Part shown: piece after piece, positions 9,324-19,302 of the stretch
Position numbering within the stretch: position 1 is the stretch's first letter
Layout of the letters: every line of letters begins with the position of its first letter
From: Muribaculaceae bacterium
Lineage (GTDB): Bacteria > Bacteroidota > Bacteroidia > Bacteroidales > Muribaculaceae
Assembly (NCBI GenBank): GCA_003979155.1
Contig: RYWL01000003.1
Span: forward strand, 1 to 53,908
Length of the DNA: 53,908 bases
Direction: 5' to 3'
Translations under genes and position numbers: made by a program
The notes under the pieces: model-generated
Seen by the model: only the letters and a program-made list of their open reading frames with translations
Told to the model about the DNA's origin: nothing
The model's database searches: none

Positions 9324-10106
9324 TCAAATAAATTTATCTGTGATTGCCTGATGAATGTAGTCGAATGTGGTGAGCACTTCGGTGCGGCCGTCGACTATGG
9401 CGAGCGTGTGCTCATAGTGTGCCGACGGACGGCGGTCGCGCGTGCGGCACTCCCAGCCGTTGGGCTCTATGACGATGTTGCGGCTACCCATGTTTATCAT
9501 GGGCTCGATGCAGATGCACATGCCGTCCTGCAGACGGTGTCCGATGCCGCGGCGGCCGTAATTGGGCACCTCGGGGTCTTCGTGCATGTGGCGTCCGATG
9601 CCGTGGCCGCACATTTCGCGCACTACCGAGTAGTTGCGCTTCTCGCAGTAGGTCTGCACTGCATTGGCGATGTCTCCGATGCGGGCGCCGGGTTTTGCGG
9701 CTTCGATGCCTACATAGAGCGATTCGCGGGTGGTGCGGCAGAGGGCTTTTTTCTCAGGGGAGATAGTGCCCACTGCGAAAGTGTAGCAACTGTCGCCCAT
9801 AAAGCCGTCTTTCTCTACCACAGTGTCGATGCCTACGATGTCGCCGTCGAGCAGGATGCGCTCGCTGGGGAATCCGTGCACGACTGTTTCGTTTACTTCA
9901 ATACAGAGCGTTCCCGGAAAGCCTTCGTAACCCAGACAGGCGGGCTTGCCCCCATTGTCCAGGATAAATTCCCGGGCAATGGTGTCAAGCTTGCGTGTGG
10001 TTACTCCGGGTTCAATCCAGCGGCCCACTTCTGCCAGTGTCTTGGAGACAAGAGCGGCTGCGGCCCGCATTTGTTCGATTTCTTCCGGTGTCTTGAGATA
10101 AATCAT
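9324..10106 (-). CDS. map: Methionine aminopeptidase, type I
   Basis: Removes the N-terminal Met from nascent proteins in the cytoplasm. 260 residues in the pita-bread fold. All metal ligands are visible: Asp94 (VGID), Asp105 (GFMGD), His168 ([11 protein letters not shown]), Glu201 (CIEPMI) and Glu232 (HYEHTLAI). Substrate-binding His77 lies in VVHGFP. Co-transcribed between secY and infA. Confidence 0.97.
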   Translation of the reverse strand: MIYLKTPEEIEQMRAAAALVSKTLAEVGRWIEPGVTTRKLDTIAREFILDNGGKPACLGYEGFPGTLCIEVNETVVHGFPSERILLDGDIVGIDTVVEKDGFMGDSCYTFAVGTISPEKKALCRTTRESLYVGIEAAKPGARIGDIANAVQTYCEKRNYSVVREMCGHGIGRHMHEDPEVPNYGRRGIGHRLQDGMCICIEPMINMGSRNIVIEPNGWECRTRDRRPSAHYEHTLAIVDGRTEVLTTFDYIHQAITDKFI

Positions 10107-10143
10107 TTAAGTAAGTCTAATGAATTCTGCAGAATGGCGCTGC

Positions 10144-11493
10144 TCAATAAGCCTGACCGGTGGTGCGGCCTTTGATTTTGCCTTCTTTCATCAGGCCGTC
10201 GTAGTGGTGCATCATCAGGTGCGATTCAATCTGCTGGAGTGTGTCGAGCACTACGCCCACCATAATCAGCAGCGATGTGCCGCCGAAGAACTGGGCGAAG
10301 TTCTGGCTGATGCCGAAGAAGCGGGCAAAGGCCGGAAGGATTGCTACGATACCGAGGAAGATTGAGCCGGGAAGGGTGATGCGCGACATTATGGCGTCGA
10401 GATATTCGGCTGTCTTCTTGCCGGGTTTTACACCGGGAATGAATCCGTTGTTGCGCTTCATGTCTTCGGCCATCTGAGTGGGACGCACTGTGATAGCAGT
10501 GTAGAAGTATGTGAAGGCAACGATGAGGATGAAGAACACAGCGTTGTACCAGAAGCTGTTGATGTCGGTAAATGCGCCGAGGAAGCCCGACTCTGCGCCG
10601 CGGAAGCCTGCAAGTGTCATGGGAATGAACATGATGGCCTGGGCGAAGATGATAGGCATTACGCCGGCGGCGTTCACCTTCAGAGGTATGTACTGGCGAG
10701 CGCCGCCATACTGGCGGTTGCCCACGATGCGCTTGGCATACTGTACGGGCACTTTGCGGGTACCCTGTACGAGCAGTACTGCGCCAACGGTAACGGCGAA
10801 CAGGAGCACGATTTCTACGATGAACATCACCAGACCGCCCTGGCTGCCGGAGGCTCCCGGAAGACGGCTTACGAATTCATAGTAGAGAGCTCCCGGAAGA
10901 CGTGCGATGATACCGACGAGGATGATGAACGATATACCGTTGCCCACGCCGCGGTCGGTGATACGCTCACCGAGCCACATGATAAACATCGCACCTGCTG
11001 CAAGGATTATAGTGAGATAAACTACTGTCCAGAAACCGAGCTGGAGAGTGCTTCCGTTTGCGGCTCCGTTTACCTGCACCTGAAGGTTAATCAGGTAAGC
11101 GGGAGCCTGAAGGAAGAGGATGAGCACGGTGAGGTAGCGGGTGTACTGGTTGAGTTTCTGACGTCCGCTTTCACCCTCGCGCTGCATCTTCTGGAACGAA
11201 GGCAGTATCATGCCGCACAGCTGTATGACAATCGATGCCGTGATATAGGGCATGATGCCGAGTGCGAAGATAGATGCCTGTGAGAAAGCACCTCCGGAGA
11301 ACATATCCAGCAACTGCATGAGGCCGCTCTTGTTTGTGAAGTTTGCAAGGGCGTCTATGTCAGAAGGGGAGATGCCGGGGAGCACTACATAACAACCGAG
11401 ACGGTAGATGAATACCAGCAAGAGTGTTATGAGCAGCCTCTGGCGAAGCTCCTGGATTGTCCAGATATTTTTAAGGGTTTCTATAAATCTCAT
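10144..11493 (-). CDS. secY: Protein translocase subunit SecY
   Basis: Pore subunit of the SecYEG translocon in the inner membrane, 449 residues with ten predicted membrane spans. The N-terminus (MRFIETLKNIWTIQELRQR) and the cytoplasmic loop with YPGVKPG-type sequence (FIPGVKPGKKTAEYLD) are typical, as is the QGTRKVPVQYAKR region in the C4 loop that binds SecA and ribosomes. It begins 2 bp after rplO, as expected for the end of the spc block. Confidence 0.98.
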   Translation of the reverse strand: MRFIETLKNIWTIQELRQRLLITLLLVFIYRLGCYVVLPGISPSDIDALANFTNKSGLMQLLDMFSGGAFSQASIFALGIMPYITASIVIQLCGMILPSFQKMQREGESGRQKLNQYTRYLTVLILFLQAPAYLINLQVQVNGAANGSTLQLGFWTVVYLTIILAAGAMFIMWLGERITDRGVGNGISFIILVGIIARLPGALYYEFVSRLPGASGSQGGLVMFIVEIVLLFAVTVGAVLLVQGTRKVPVQYAKRIVGNRQYGGARQYIPLKVNAAGVMPIIFAQAIMFIPMTLAGFRGAESGFLGAFTDINSFWYNAVFFILIVAFTYFYTAITVRPTQMAEDMKRNNGFIPGVKPGKKTAEYLDAIMSRITLPGSIFLGIVAILPAFARFFGISQNFAQFFGGTSLLIMVGVVLDTLQQIESHLMMHHYDGLMKEGKIKGRTTGQAY

Positions 11494-11495
11494 AA

Positions 11496-11942
11496 TCAGA
11501 TGGTTTGAACATTTCCGCCGGCAGCCTCGATAGCTGCTTTAGCTGCTGCGGAGAATGCGTTGGCTTCAACGGTGAGAGGAGTGTTGACCGTGCCTACGGC
11601 GAGCACCTTCACAAGCTGGCCGCGACGGAGGTAGCCTGCTTCGCGGAGCTCCTCGATGCCCACTTTCTGAAGCTGACGTGCTTCGGCAAGTGCTGCGATG
11701 AGGGTGAGGTTGATAGCTTTGTATTCAACACGGTTCAAGTTCTTGAAGCCGAATTTGGGCACGCGGCGCTGGAGGGGCATCTGACCGCCCTCGAAGCCGA
11801 TTTTACGCTTGTAGCCCGAGCGCGACTTGGCGCCTTTGTGACCACGGGTCGATGTGCCGCCTTTACCGGAGCCGGGACCGCGGCCGATGCGTTTGCCGGC
11901 CTTTACTGAGCCGGGAGCGGGCTGAAGATTGCTTAATTTCAT
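11496..11942 (-). CDS. rplO: 50S ribosomal protein L15
   Basis: L15, 148 residues. The Gly/Arg-rich N-terminal extension ([19 protein letters not shown]) threads into 23S rRNA. The globular C-terminal domain ends with [17 protein letters not shown] late-assembling protein near the peptidyl transferase periphery. Confidence 0.97.
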   Translation of the reverse strand: MKLSNLQPAPGSVKAGKRIGRGPGSGKGGTSTRGHKGAKSRSGYKRKIGFEGGQMPLQRRVPKFGFKNLNRVEYKAINLTLIAALAEARQLQKVGIEELREAGYLRRGQLVKVLAVGTVNTPLTVEANAFSAAAKAAIEAAGGNVQTI

Positions 11943-11956
11943 TGTGCTGGTCGTTT

Positions 11957-12136
11957 TTAAGCGTTCGTCACTTCTACGAGGTGACGGACTTGGTTTACCA
12001 TACCCATCACAGAGGGTGTGTTTTCTTTCACCACGGTGTGATTCATTTTCTTGAGGCCGAGGGCATCGAGTGTGCGCTTCTGAACGGCGGGGCAGTTGAT
12101 GCGGCTCTTTATTTGTTTGATTTTAATCTGTGCCAT
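11957..12136 (-). CDS. rpmD: 50S ribosomal protein L30
   Basis: A 59-residue gene: starts [16 protein letters not shown], ends HLVEVTNA. The compact ferredoxin-like L30 fold with [13 protein letters not shown] is intact. Lies 14 bp before rplO and 20 bp after rpsE. The start is the only ATG that preserves the conserved N-terminus. Confidence 0.96.
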   Translation of the reverse strand: MAQIKIKQIKSRINCPAVQKRTLDALGLKKMNHTVVKENTPSVMGMVNQVRHLVEVTNA

Positions 12137-12156
12137 GTTAAGTGTTGTTTTACGGG

Positions 12157-12675
12157 TTAGCCTTTGAACACTTTCTCAACCGATATACCGCGGTTCTGTG
12201 CCACCTGGGCGGGCGAACGCATTTCATCGAGAGCGGCGATTGTGGCCTTGACGAGGTTGTGGGGGTTCGACGAACCTTTGGATTTGGCGAGCACGTCGGT
12301 GATACCCACGCTCTCGAGCACGGCACGCATAGCACCACCGGCTTTCACACCGGTACCGTGGCTTGCGGGCTTCAGGATAATGCGGCTACCGCCGAATTTA
12401 GCCACCTGCTCGTGGGGAATGGTGCCTTTGTGAACGGGCACGCGGATAAGGTTTTTCTTTGCAGCCTCTACGCCTTTGGCGATAGCTGCCTGTACTTCGT
12501 TGGCTTTGCCAAGACCCCAGCCGATGATGCCGTCTTCGTTACCGACAACGACAATGGCCGAGAAGGTGAAAGTACGGCCACCTTTGGTTACTTTGGTAAC
12601 GCGGTTGATGGCTACCAGGCGGTCTTTGAGGTCGAGGTCGCCGGTTGTCTTTACTCTGTTGTTTCTTTTAGCCAT
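12157..12675 (-). CDS. rpsE: 30S ribosomal protein S5
   Basis: S5, 172 residues. The N-terminal double-stranded-RNA-binding-like domain has [18 protein letters not shown], and the C-terminal alpha/beta domain has the glycine-rich [15 protein letters not shown]. It lies at the neck of the 30S subunit and affects decoding fidelity and helicase activity at the mRNA entry. Confidence 0.98.
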   Translation of the reverse strand: MAKRNNRVKTTGDLDLKDRLVAINRVTKVTKGGRTFTFSAIVVVGNEDGIIGWGLGKANEVQAAIAKGVEAAKKNLIRVPVHKGTIPHEQVAKFGGSRIILKPASHGTGVKAGGAMRAVLESVGITDVLAKSKGSSNPHNLVKATIAALDEMRSPAQVAQNRGISVEKVFKG

Positions 12676-12681
12676 AGTTTA

Positions 12682-13026
12682 TCAGAATTTGAGGCCGGCG
12701 CTGCGTGCAGCATCAGCGAGAGATTTAACACGGCCATGGAAGAGGTAACCGTTGCGGTCAAATACCACTTCGGTGATGCCTGCTTCGAGGGCTTTGGCTG
12801 CGATTGCAGTGCCTACGGCGGCTGCGATTTCGCATTTGGTGGCCTTCATGTCGAGGCCTTTGGAGCTTGTAGCAACGAGTGTGCGGCCGGCGAGGTCGTC
12901 GATAATCTGCACGTAAATCTGTTTGTTGCTGCGGAAGACGGTCATGCGCGGACGCTCGGCGGTGCCGGAGATTTTGCCGCGGATACGTGTCTTGATTTTA
13001 TTTCGTCTTGCTATCTTTGAAATCAT
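12682..13026 (-). CDS. rplR: 50S ribosomal protein L18
   Basis: A 5S rRNA-binding protein of 114 residues with the expected basic N-terminus ([17 protein letters not shown]) and core [14 protein letters not shown]. Together with L5 and L25-type proteins it attaches 5S rRNA to the central protuberance. It ends 6 bp before rpsE. Confidence 0.98.
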   Translation of the reverse strand: MISKIARRNKIKTRIRGKISGTAERPRMTVFRSNKQIYVQIIDDLAGRTLVATSSKGLDMKATKCEIAAAVGTAIAAKALEAGITEVVFDRNGYLFHGRVKSLADAARSAGLKF

Positions 13027-13042
13027 GACTTGCTCTTATTTG

Positions 13043-13603
13043 TTATTTGGCGCCGGCCTTCTTGCCGGACTTGCGGCGGATGATTTCGCCGACGAACTTG
13101 ATACCTTTGCCCTTATAAGGTTCGGGCTTGCGGAATGAGCGAATCTTTGCGCATACCTGGCCGAGGAGCTGCTTGTCGTCGCTCTCAAGGATGATAAGCG
13201 GGTTTTTGTTACGCTCCGACTTTGCTTCCACGGTCACTTCGGGCGGAAGCTTGAGATATATGGCGTGCGAGTAGCCCAGGGCGAGCTCGAGAACGTTGTT
13301 TGCGGCGCTGGCGCGATAGCCTACACCTACAAGCTCCATTTCTTTGCGGTAGCGCTGATGCACACCTTCTACCATGTTGTGGAAAAGGGCACGGTAGAGG
13401 CCGTGCTGGGAGCGGTGCTCGATGTCGTCGCTCGGACGGGTTACAAGAATCTGATTGTCTGCGACGGTGACGGTGAGGTCGGGATGATATTTCTGGCTTA
13501 ATTCACCGTATTTTCCTTTGACGGTCACGACGTGGTTTTTCTCATCAACCGTCACTGTTACGCCTGCGGGAATCGCGATAGGGGCTTTACCAATTCTAGA
13601 CAT
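13043..13603 (-). CDS. rplF: 50S ribosomal protein L6
   Basis: L6, 186 residues, made of two tandem copies of the same alpha/beta fold. The start MSRIGKAPIAIPAGV and the C-terminal signature region KPEPYKGKGIKFVGE are diagnostic. Sits near the GTPase-associated centre. Follows rpsH by 24 bp. Confidence 0.98.
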   Translation of the reverse strand: MSRIGKAPIAIPAGVTVTVDEKNHVVTVKGKYGELSQKYHPDLTVTVADNQILVTRPSDDIEHRSQHGLYRALFHNMVEGVHQRYRKEMELVGVGYRASAANNVLELALGYSHAIYLKLPPEVTVEAKSERNKNPLIILESDDKQLLGQVCAKIRSFRKPEPYKGKGIKFVGEIIRRKSGKKAGAK

Positions 13604-13627
13604 AATCGATAATTTTTAACGGGTTGA

Positions 13628-14026
13628 TTAATATACGTAGCAAAGTACTTCGCCGCCGATTTTCTTCTCGGCAGCTGCTTTGTTTGTCATGACGCCTTGT
13701 GAGGTCGACAGGATGGCGATGCCGAGGCCGTTGAGCACGCGAGGCATGTCTTTGTATCCTGTGTACTGGCGGAGACCGGGACGCGATACGCGCTTGAGGC
13801 CTTTGATGGCGCTCACGCGGTCTGCCGGGTCGTATTTGAGGGCGATTTTGATGAGGCCCTGATTGTTTTCGCCGTCTATAAACTTGTAGTTAAGAATATA
13901 GCCTTGTTCAAAGAGAATCTTTGTAATCTCTTTCTTCAAGTTTGAGGCGGGAACTTCCACTACTCGGTGGTTGGCTTTGATAGCGTTCCTCAATCTTGTG
14001 AGATAATCTGCTATTGGGTCAGTCAT
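13628..14026 (-). CDS. rpsH: 30S ribosomal protein S8
   Basis: Primary 16S rRNA-binding protein for the central domain, 132 residues. The N-terminus (MTDPIADYLTRLRNA) and C-terminal RNA-binding part (GIAILSTSQGVMTNKAA) are typical. In E. coli S8 represses the spc operon by binding mRNA at rplE. Here the gene is preceded directly by a 135-bp hairpin-rich spacer, which is where an S8-responsive site would be expected in this genome. Confidence 0.98.
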   Translation of the reverse strand: MTDPIADYLTRLRNAIKANHRVVEVPASNLKKEITKILFEQGYILNYKFIDGENNQGLIKIALKYDPADRVSAIKGLKRVSRPGLRQYTGYKDMPRVLNGLGIAILSTSQGVMTNKAAAEKKIGGEVLCYVY

Positions 14027-14161
14027 TGTTATGATTGTTTAAATTGATTGGGCCGGAATGCCCAACAATATTTAATACTCTCGGATGCGGTGCGGTCAAT
14101 ATCCGCCACGGGCGGATTGGCCTCGCCGCCTGCCCGGAAAGGGGCAAGCCGGGGAGAGTGA
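14027..14161 (-). promoter_or_regulatory. Candidate S8 autoregulatory leader between rpsN and rpsH
   Basis: The 135-nt spacer contains a long-range stem ACTCTC/GAGAGT (14154-14159 with 14077-14082) enclosing two perfect hairpins: TGCCC/GGGCA (14131-14146) and ATCCGCC/GGCGGAT with a 3-nt loop (14101-14117). This is a three-way-junction layout. A separate hairpin, TTGGGC/GCCCAA extended by ATTG/CAAT with one bulge (14043-14069), stands immediately upstream of the rpsH start. Neighbouring spacers are about 9-24 bp. S8 is a known operon repressor in E. coli; the link here is inference. Confidence 0.6.
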
Positions 14162-14479
14162 TTACCAGCTTGCCTTTTTAACGCCGGGGATAAGGCCCTG
14201 TGAGGCCATTTCGCGGAACTGGATGCGGGAGATGCCAAACTGACGCATGTAACCCTTGGGACGACCGGTGATTGAGCAGCGGTTGTGCAGACGGATGTAA
14301 GATGCGTTTTTGGGCATGCTCTGGAGAGCCTGGGCGGCTTCGTAGGCTGCAGCGCGCTTCTCGTCGTCGGGCTGGTTGCCTTCATTGACGATTTTTTTGA
14401 GCTCGGCCTTACGCTGGGCGTATTTCTGGACGAGTTTCTGGCGCTTTACCTCGCGGGCTTTCATTGATTCTTTAGCCAT
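14162..14479 (-). CDS. rpsN: 30S ribosomal protein S14, long zinc-free form
   Basis: S14, 105 residues. The CxxC...CxxC zinc ligands of short S14 are absent, so this is the long zinc-independent type. The conserved C-terminal half is [19 protein letters not shown]. The middle, about residues 28-60, is longer than in most long S14 proteins (about 89-101 residues). Located in the 30S head. Ends in [12 protein letters not shown]-type sequence as usual. Confidence 0.97.
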   Translation of the reverse strand: MAKESMKAREVKRQKLVQKYAQRKAELKKIVNEGNQPDDEKRAAAYEAAQALQSMPKNASYIRLHNRCSITGRPKGYMRQFGISRIQFREMASQGLIPGVKKASW

Positions 14480-14488
14480 ATTGCTTCT

Positions 14489-15037
14489 TTATTTTTTAGC
14501 GTTTTTGAAGGGGAGGCCGAAGTGCTTGAGCAGTGCGTATCCTTCTTCGTCGGTATTGGCGGTGGTAACGAATGTGATGTTCATACCCATGAGCTTGTTT
14601 ATCTGGTCGATATTAATTTCGGGGAAGATAATCTGCTCGGTGATACCCAGTGTGTAGTTGCCACGGCCGTCGAGCTTGCCTTCGATACCCTTGAAGTCGC
14701 GGATACGGGGAAGAGCGACACGGATGAGGCGCTCGAGGAATTCGTACATTTTGTCGCGACGGAGTGTGACACGTACGCCGACGGGCATTTTTTTGCGGAG
14801 CTTGAAGTTGGAGATATCCTTCTTCGAGAGCGTTGCAACGGCTTTCTGACCGGTGATGGCGGTAAGCTCGTTGATTGCGGTCTCGATGAGTTTCTTGTCC
14901 TGAGTTGCTTCGCCGATGCCTTGATTGATAACAATCTTCTCAAGGCGGGGCACCTGCATCACAGTTGTATAGTTGAACTCACGCTCGAGAGCCGGAACGA
15001 TGCGCTCCTTGTAGTCTTTTTGCAGTGTGGTGCTCAT
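14489..15037 (-). CDS. rplE: 50S ribosomal protein L5
   Basis: L5, 182 residues, binds 5S rRNA and contacts the P-site tRNA in the central protuberance. [21 protein letters not shown]-type core and the C-terminal [18 protein letters not shown] are visible. Its start overlaps the rplX stop by one base (TAATG), suggesting coupled translation. Confidence 0.98.
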   Translation of the reverse strand: MSTTLQKDYKERIVPALEREFNYTTVMQVPRLEKIVINQGIGEATQDKKLIETAINELTAITGQKAVATLSKKDISNFKLRKKMPVGVRVTLRRDKMYEFLERLIRVALPRIRDFKGIEGKLDGRGNYTLGITEQIIFPEINIDQINKLMGMNITFVTTANTDEEGYALLKHFGLPFKNAKK

Positions 15038-15354
15038 TATTTGATTTCCTGATTGGATTTTTTAGCGATACGGATAACCTTGCCGTTTTCGCGCTTGATA
15101 GCGATGCGGGTAGGTTTGCCCGATTTGGGATCGGCCAGGTTGATGTTAGAGATGTGAATGGGGGCTTCTTTCTTCACCAGGCCGCCCTGGGGATACTGTG
15201 CGGTGGGCTTGGTGGCTTTGGTGACGATGTTTACGCCTTCGACGATTGCACGGTTCTTGTCGCGGAGCACGGCCAGCACGCGACCGGTCTTGCCCTTGTC
15301 TTCGCCGGCAATGACAACGACTGTGTCGCCTTTTTTAATGTTTATCTTGCTCAT
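15037..15354 (-). CDS. rplX: 50S ribosomal protein L24
   Basis: Assembly-initiating 50S protein of 105 residues. A KOW motif occupies about residues 8-30 ([16 protein letters not shown]). The C-terminal part carries the Lys/Arg-rich contacts near the exit tunnel. 22 bp after rplN. Confidence 0.98.
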   Translation of the reverse strand: MSKINIKKGDTVVVIAGEDKGKTGRVLAVLRDKNRAIVEGVNIVTKATKPTAQYPQGGLVKKEAPIHISNINLADPKSGKPTRIAIKRENGKVIRIAKKSNQEIK

Positions 15355-15376
15355 AGCGGTTCTTGATTGTTAATGA

Positions 15377-15742
15377 TTAGAGTACCTCGGGAGCGAGTGA
15401 AACGATTTTCATGTTCTTGGCACGGAGCTCGCGGGCTACGGGGCCGAAGATACGTGTGCCGCGCAGGTCGCCGTCGTTTTTGAGGAGCACGCAAGCGTTG
15501 TCGTCGAAGCGGATATATGAACCGTCGGGACGGCGCACTTCTTTCTTGGTGCGGACAACCATAGCACGAGATACTGTGCCCTTCTTCACTTCAGCACCGG
15601 GGATGGCGCTCTTTACGGTGACAACGATAACATCGCCTACCGAAGCGTAGCGGCGTCCGGTGCCGCCGAGTACGTGAATGCACAGAACTTCTTTTGCGCC
15701 GCTGTTGTCGGCCACGTTGAGACGTGATTCGGTCTGTATCAT
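15377..15742 (-). CDS. rplN: 50S ribosomal protein L14
   Basis: L14, 121 residues, the usual length. Starts [19 protein letters not shown] and contains the signature [13 protein letters not shown]. Part of intersubunit bridge B8 and the RsfS silencing-factor binding face. 2 bp after rpsQ. Confidence 0.98.
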   Translation of the reverse strand: MIQTESRLNVADNSGAKEVLCIHVLGGTGRRYASVGDVIVVTVKSAIPGAEVKKGTVSRAMVVRTKKEVRRPDGSYIRFDDNACVLLKNDGDLRGTRIFGPVARELRAKNMKIVSLAPEVL

Positions 15743-15744
15743 TT

Positions 15745-16005
15745 TTACTTAACTTTTTCGATGATTTCAACTAATCTCCAGCGCTTGGTCTTGCTCAGAG
15801 GACGGGTCTCCATCAGGCGAACGGTGTCGCCGATTGAGCACTCGTTTTTCTCGTCGTGTGCGTGGTATTTTTTGGTCTTGTTGACGAACTTGCCGTAGAT
15901 AGGGTGTTTTTCCTTATACTTGACGGTGACGGTGATAGTCTTGTCGCCTTTATTGCTGGAGACCACGCCGATGCGTTCTTTTCGCAGGTTACGTTTTTCT
16001 TCCAT
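15745..16005 (-). CDS. rpsQ: 30S ribosomal protein S17
   Basis: A primary 16S rRNA-binding OB-fold protein of 86 residues. KTRKYHAHDE-like segment ([18 protein letters not shown]) and the conserved [16 protein letters not shown] end are present. Located 12 bp after rpmC. Confidence 0.98.
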   Translation of the reverse strand: MEEKRNLRKERIGVVSSNKGDKTITVTVKYKEKHPIYGKFVNKTKKYHAHDEKNECSIGDTVRLMETRPLSKTKRWRLVEIIEKVK

Positions 16006-16017
16006 TGTTGGCGTTGC

Positions 16018-16215
16018 TTATTTGTTGTTGAGTTCGCGCTGACGGAGCTCTGTTTTCACACGTGCGATAGTGCGGCGGTCGGCGGTTATCTTGGCGGTAT
16101 TGTCCAGGGGAGTGACAGCGTGGGTGGCGTTCTGCTGAAGGTATTCCTTCTGAAGCTGGGCCAGACGCTCTTTGAGGTCAGCGGTGGACATTTCGCGGAT
16201 TTCTTCTTTCTTCAT
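16018..16215 (-). CDS. rpmC: 50S ribosomal protein L29
   Basis: A two-helix protein of 65 residues at the exit tunnel, where it contributes with L23 to the docking site for trigger factor and SRP. The MKKEEIREMSTADLKERL start is typical, and the RTIARVKTELRQRE end matches the family signature. Confidence 0.97.
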   Translation of the reverse strand: MKKEEIREMSTADLKERLAQLQKEYLQQNATHAVTPLDNTAKITADRRTIARVKTELRQRELNNK

Positions 16216-16221
16216 AGCTTA

Positions 16222-16653
16222 TTACACGTTTTGAGAGGGGTCATAGTCGCGGCGAACGACAAATTTGGTCAGCACGGGGAGTTTCTGTGCTGCCAGGCGA
16301 AGTGCTTCTTTTGCGATGTCGTAGCTTACGCCTTCAACTTCGATAAGTATGCGGCCCGGTGTAACAGGTGCGACGAATCCTTCGGGATTACCTTTACCTT
16401 TACCCATTCGGACGTCGGCAGGCTTGCGGGTGATAGGCTTGTCGGGGAATATGCGAATCCAGATTTGGCCCTGACGCTGCATGTGACGTGTAACGGCGAT
16501 ACGGGCAGCCTCTATCTGACGGCCGGTAATCCATTTGGTATCAAGAGTCTTGATGCCGAAAGACCCGAAAGCAAGCTGGTTGCCGCGCTGGGCGTTGCCT
16601 TTCTGACGGCCCTTCTGTGAGCGGCGGAATTTTGTTTTCTTAGGCTGTAACAT
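16222..16653 (-). CDS. rplP: 50S ribosomal protein L16
   Basis: L16, 143 residues. Starts [15 protein letters not shown] and has the signatures [16 protein letters not shown] and [16 protein letters not shown]. It lies beside the A-site tRNA elbow and is needed for late 50S assembly. Gap to rpmC is 6 bp. Confidence 0.98.
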   Translation of the reverse strand: MLQPKKTKFRRSQKGRQKGNAQRGNQLAFGSFGIKTLDTKWITGRQIEAARIAVTRHMQRQGQIWIRIFPDKPITRKPADVRMGKGKGNPEGFVAPVTPGRILIEVEGVSYDIAKEALRLAAQKLPVLTKFVVRRDYDPSQNV

Positions 16654-16671
16654 AGTTTTATGCTTTCAGAG

Positions 16672-17406
16672 TTAACGGGTGGGTTTCTGTGAGCGGAAGT
16701 TGCGGCGCTCGCGGTCGCGACGGCCACCGGCGGGACGAGACTCCTTCTGCTGTGTGCTGAACTGGGGAGCGAGGTCGCGCTTGCCATATACCTCACCGCG
16801 GCAAATCCATACTTTCACACCTACGGCACCTACTTTGGTGTGTGCCTCTACGAGAGCGTAGTCGATATCGGCGCGAAGGGTGTGCAGCGGGGTGCGGCCT
16901 TCTTTGAACATCTCCGAACGTGCCATTTCGGCACCGTTCAGACGGCCCGACACCTGAATCTTGATGCCTTCGGCTCCGGCACGCATTGTCGATGCGACTG
17001 CCATCTTGACGGCGCGGCGGTAAGCCACTTTGCCTTCAATCTGACGTGCGATGGTCGAAGCTACGATTTCGGCGTCAAGTTCGGGACGCTTTACTTCGTA
17101 GATATTGATTTGTACGTCTTTGTCGGTGATTTTCTTGAGCTCTTCTTTGAGCTTCTCTACTTCCTGGCCGCCCTTGCCGATGATGAGGCCGGGACGCGAG
17201 GTGCAGACGGTGATGGTGATAAGCTTGAGCGTACGCTCGATAACGATGCGCGAGACACTGCATTTTGCCAGACGCACGTTGAGGTATTCGCGGATTTTAT
17301 AGTCCTCGAGGATGTTGTCGGGGTATTTGCCTTTTTCCGACCAGTTGGAGTCCCAGCCGCGGATTACGCCCAGGCGGTTGCTTATAGGATTAACTTTCTG
17401 TCCCAT
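16672..17406 (-). CDS. rpsC: 30S ribosomal protein S3
   Basis: S3, 244 residues. A type II KH domain with [14 protein letters not shown] (GKGG at 77-80) binds RNA. The C-terminal S3 domain ([13 protein letters not shown]) and a short basic Arg-rich tail follow. With S4 and S5 it lines the mRNA entry tunnel and unwinds mRNA. 3 bp after rplV. Confidence 0.98.
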   Translation of the reverse strand: MGQKVNPISNRLGVIRGWDSNWSEKGKYPDNILEDYKIREYLNVRLAKCSVSRIVIERTLKLITITVCTSRPGLIIGKGGQEVEKLKEELKKITDKDVQINIYEVKRPELDAEIVASTIARQIEGKVAYRRAVKMAVASTMRAGAEGIKIQVSGRLNGAEMARSEMFKEGRTPLHTLRADIDYALVEAHTKVGAVGVKVWICRGEVYGKRDLAPQFSTQQKESRPAGGRRDRERRNFRSQKPTR

Positions 17407-17409
17407 TGG

Positions 17410-17823
17410 TTATGCCTCGGTTTTTTCGTTTTTTTCGATAGTGTCAACTTCCACGTAAACGTGGTTGGAGCGCTTGCGGATGCGGTAGCCGCGGCCCTGG
17501 GGGGCAGTGCGGAGGCGCTTGAGCATGGGAGCGCAGCTGACTTTGATAGTGGTGATGAAGAGCTCGCCGTCTTCGGCTTTGCGCTCGTTTTTCTGTTCCC
17601 AGTTGGCTACGGCCGAGCGTACGAGTTTCTCGACGCGTGCAGAAGCCTCTTTGTTAGAGAACTTGAGTATGCCGAGTGCGCGGAATACTTCTTTACCGCG
17701 AACCATGTCGGCTACCAGGCGCATTTTGCGGGGAGAGGTCGGAACGTTGAGGAGCTTTGCAAAAGCAATGCTCTTGTTTTCCTCCTTGCGCTGGTCGGCT
17801 GATATTCTTTTTCTTTTGCCCAT
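17410..17823 (-). CDS. rplV: 50S ribosomal protein L22
   Basis: L22, 137 residues, whose extended beta-hairpin lines the exit tunnel constriction where macrolides act. Core [18 protein letters not shown]. The hairpin tip lies around [19 protein letters not shown], with no visible deletion. A slightly acidic C-terminal tail follows. Confidence 0.98.
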   Translation of the reverse strand: MGKRKRISADQRKEENKSIAFAKLLNVPTSPRKMRLVADMVRGKEVFRALGILKFSNKEASARVEKLVRSAVANWEQKNERKAEDGELFITTIKVSCAPMLKRLRTAPQGRGYRIRKRSNHVYVEVDTIEKNEKTEA

Positions 17824-17870
17824 TGTTATTTGGTCGTCTCTTTTAATCGATTGTTAAATTTTTCGGGCCC

Positions 17871-18140
17871 TTATTTCTTCTTGTTGCCTGAGTGACCGCG
17901 GAATGTGCGGGTGGGGGCGAACTCACCGAGTTTGTGGCCTACCATGTTTTCGGTCACATATACGGGGATGAACTTGTTGCCGTTGTGAACGGCGAAAGTC
18001 ATACCCACAAATTCGGGAGCAATCATGGAAGCACGGCTCCAGGTCTTGATTACGTTGCTCTTTCCGGAGGCTGCCATGGCGGCCACTTTCTTTTCGAGCT
18101 TAACGCTGATGAAGGGACCTTTTTTTAATGAACGGCTCAT
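17871..18140 (-). CDS. rpsS: 30S ribosomal protein S19
   Basis: S19, 89 residues, forming a head complex with S13. [15 protein letters not shown] start and the signature [16 protein letters not shown] are present. 47 bp separate it from rplV and 18 bp from rplB. Confidence 0.98.
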   Translation of the reverse strand: MSRSLKKGPFISVKLEKKVAAMAASGKSNVIKTWSRASMIAPEFVGMTFAVHNGNKFIPVYVTENMVGHKLGEFAPTRTFRGHSGNKKK

Positions 18141-18158
18141 ATTGAATGCTATTTCAGA

Positions 18159-18989
18159 TTACTTCTTTTTTCTTCTCTCGATGATGTACTTGTTCGAAAG
18201 CTTCTTGGGCGAACGAGTCTTGAGACCTTTGCTGTAGAGGCCTTTGCGCGAACGGGGATGACCGCCGGAAGCGCGGCCTTCGCCACCGCCCATGGGGTGG
18301 TCTACAGGGTTCATCACAACACCACGGTTGTGCGGACGGCGGCCGAGCCAGCGGCTGCGACCGGCCTTGCCGGAGCTCTCAAGCGAGTGCTCGCTGTTGC
18401 CTACGGTGCCTACAGTGGCACGGCACTCGGCAAGCACTTTGCGGGTCTCGCCCGAAGGTAATTTGATGATAGCATAGTTTCCTTCACGGGAAACGAGCTG
18501 GGCGAAAGTGCCGGCAGAACGTGCCATGAAGGCACCCTGGCCGGGACGAAGCTCGATGCAGTGGATAACGGTGCCGACAGGAATCTTGCTCAGGGGAAGA
18601 GTGTTGCCGACTTCGGGTGCTGCATCGGGACCGCTGAGGAGTGTGGCACCTACCTGAAGGCCGTTGGGGGCGATGATGTAGGTCTTCACACCGTCAGCAT
18701 AGCAAAGCAGGGCTATGCGGGCCGAACGGTTGGGGTCGTACTCGATAGTCTTGACTGTTGCGGGTATGCCGTCGCGATTTCTCTTAAAGTCTATGATACG
18801 GTATTTGCGTTTGTGACCACCGCCAAGGTATCGGGCGGTGAGATGGCCTTCGCTATTACGGCCGCCGGTGGCACGCTTACCGACTGTAAGAGATTTTTCC
18901 GGTGTGGTAGCAGTGATTGTACCTTTAAACACACCGATGACTTTGTGACGCTGCCCAGGGGTGGTGGGCTTGAATTTTCTTACTGCCAT
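18159..18989 (-). CDS. rplB: 50S ribosomal protein L2
   Basis: The largest core 50S protein, 276 residues, required for subunit association and peptidyl transferase assembly. The start at [13 protein letters not shown] was chosen because the further upstream ATG adds 23 non-conserved residues and would overlap rplW. The C-terminal loop [13 protein letters not shown] keeps the essential His (E. coli His229); the second His of the E. coli HPH is Met here. Confidence 0.98.
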   Translation of the reverse strand: MAVRKFKPTTPGQRHKVIGVFKGTITATTPEKSLTVGKRATGGRNSEGHLTARYLGGGHKRKYRIIDFKRNRDGIPATVKTIEYDPNRSARIALLCYADGVKTYIIAPNGLQVGATLLSGPDAAPEVGNTLPLSKIPVGTVIHCIELRPGQGAFMARSAGTFAQLVSREGNYAIIKLPSGETRKVLAECRATVGTVGNSEHSLESSGKAGRSRWLGRRPHNRGVVMNPVDHPMGGGEGRASGGHPRSRKGLYSKGLKTRSPKKLSNKYIIERRKKK

Positions 18990-18994
18990 TGTTG

Positions 18995-19285
18995 TTAGAT
19001 GTTGCTGAAGAATTCGATGGACTGGCCGTCGGCGACGGTTACATAAGCTTTCTTCCAACGGCTTGTTTTGCCTTTGAGAAGGCCGCTCTTAGTCCAGCGT
19101 GATTTGTTCTTGCCGCGCATGACGGCGGTGTTGACGTTAGCCACTTTTACGCCGTAGAGCTGCTCGACCAGCGATTTAATCTGGCACTTGTTTGCAGAAG
19201 GCGACACGCGGAAGGTATAGCAATTGCGCTTTTCGGTAAGCTTAGTTGCTGCCTCGGTAATTATGGGGGTGATTGAAATTTCCAT
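18995..19285 (-). CDS. rplW: 50S ribosomal protein L23
   Basis: L23, 96 residues, at the tunnel exit and the main ribosomal anchor for trigger factor. Conserved features are the N-terminal ITEAATKL, the [20 protein letters not shown] segment with its exposed Glu, and the KSRWTKSG loop. 17 bp after rplD. Confidence 0.97.
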   Translation of the reverse strand: MEISITPIITEAATKLTEKRNCYTFRVSPSANKCQIKSLVEQLYGVKVANVNTAVMRGKNKSRWTKSGLLKGKTSRWKKAYVTVADGQSIEFFSNI

Positions 19286-19302
19286 TGTGTGTGGTCTCCG
19301 TG

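Noticed and set aside
14029-14385. 118-codon minus-strand ORF over the rpsN-rpsH spacer
   Set aside because: Mostly an out-of-frame reading of rpsN; the rest covers the hairpin region.
18990-19058. Extended N-terminus of L2
   Set aside because: The additional 23 residues are not conserved and overlap the end of rplW.
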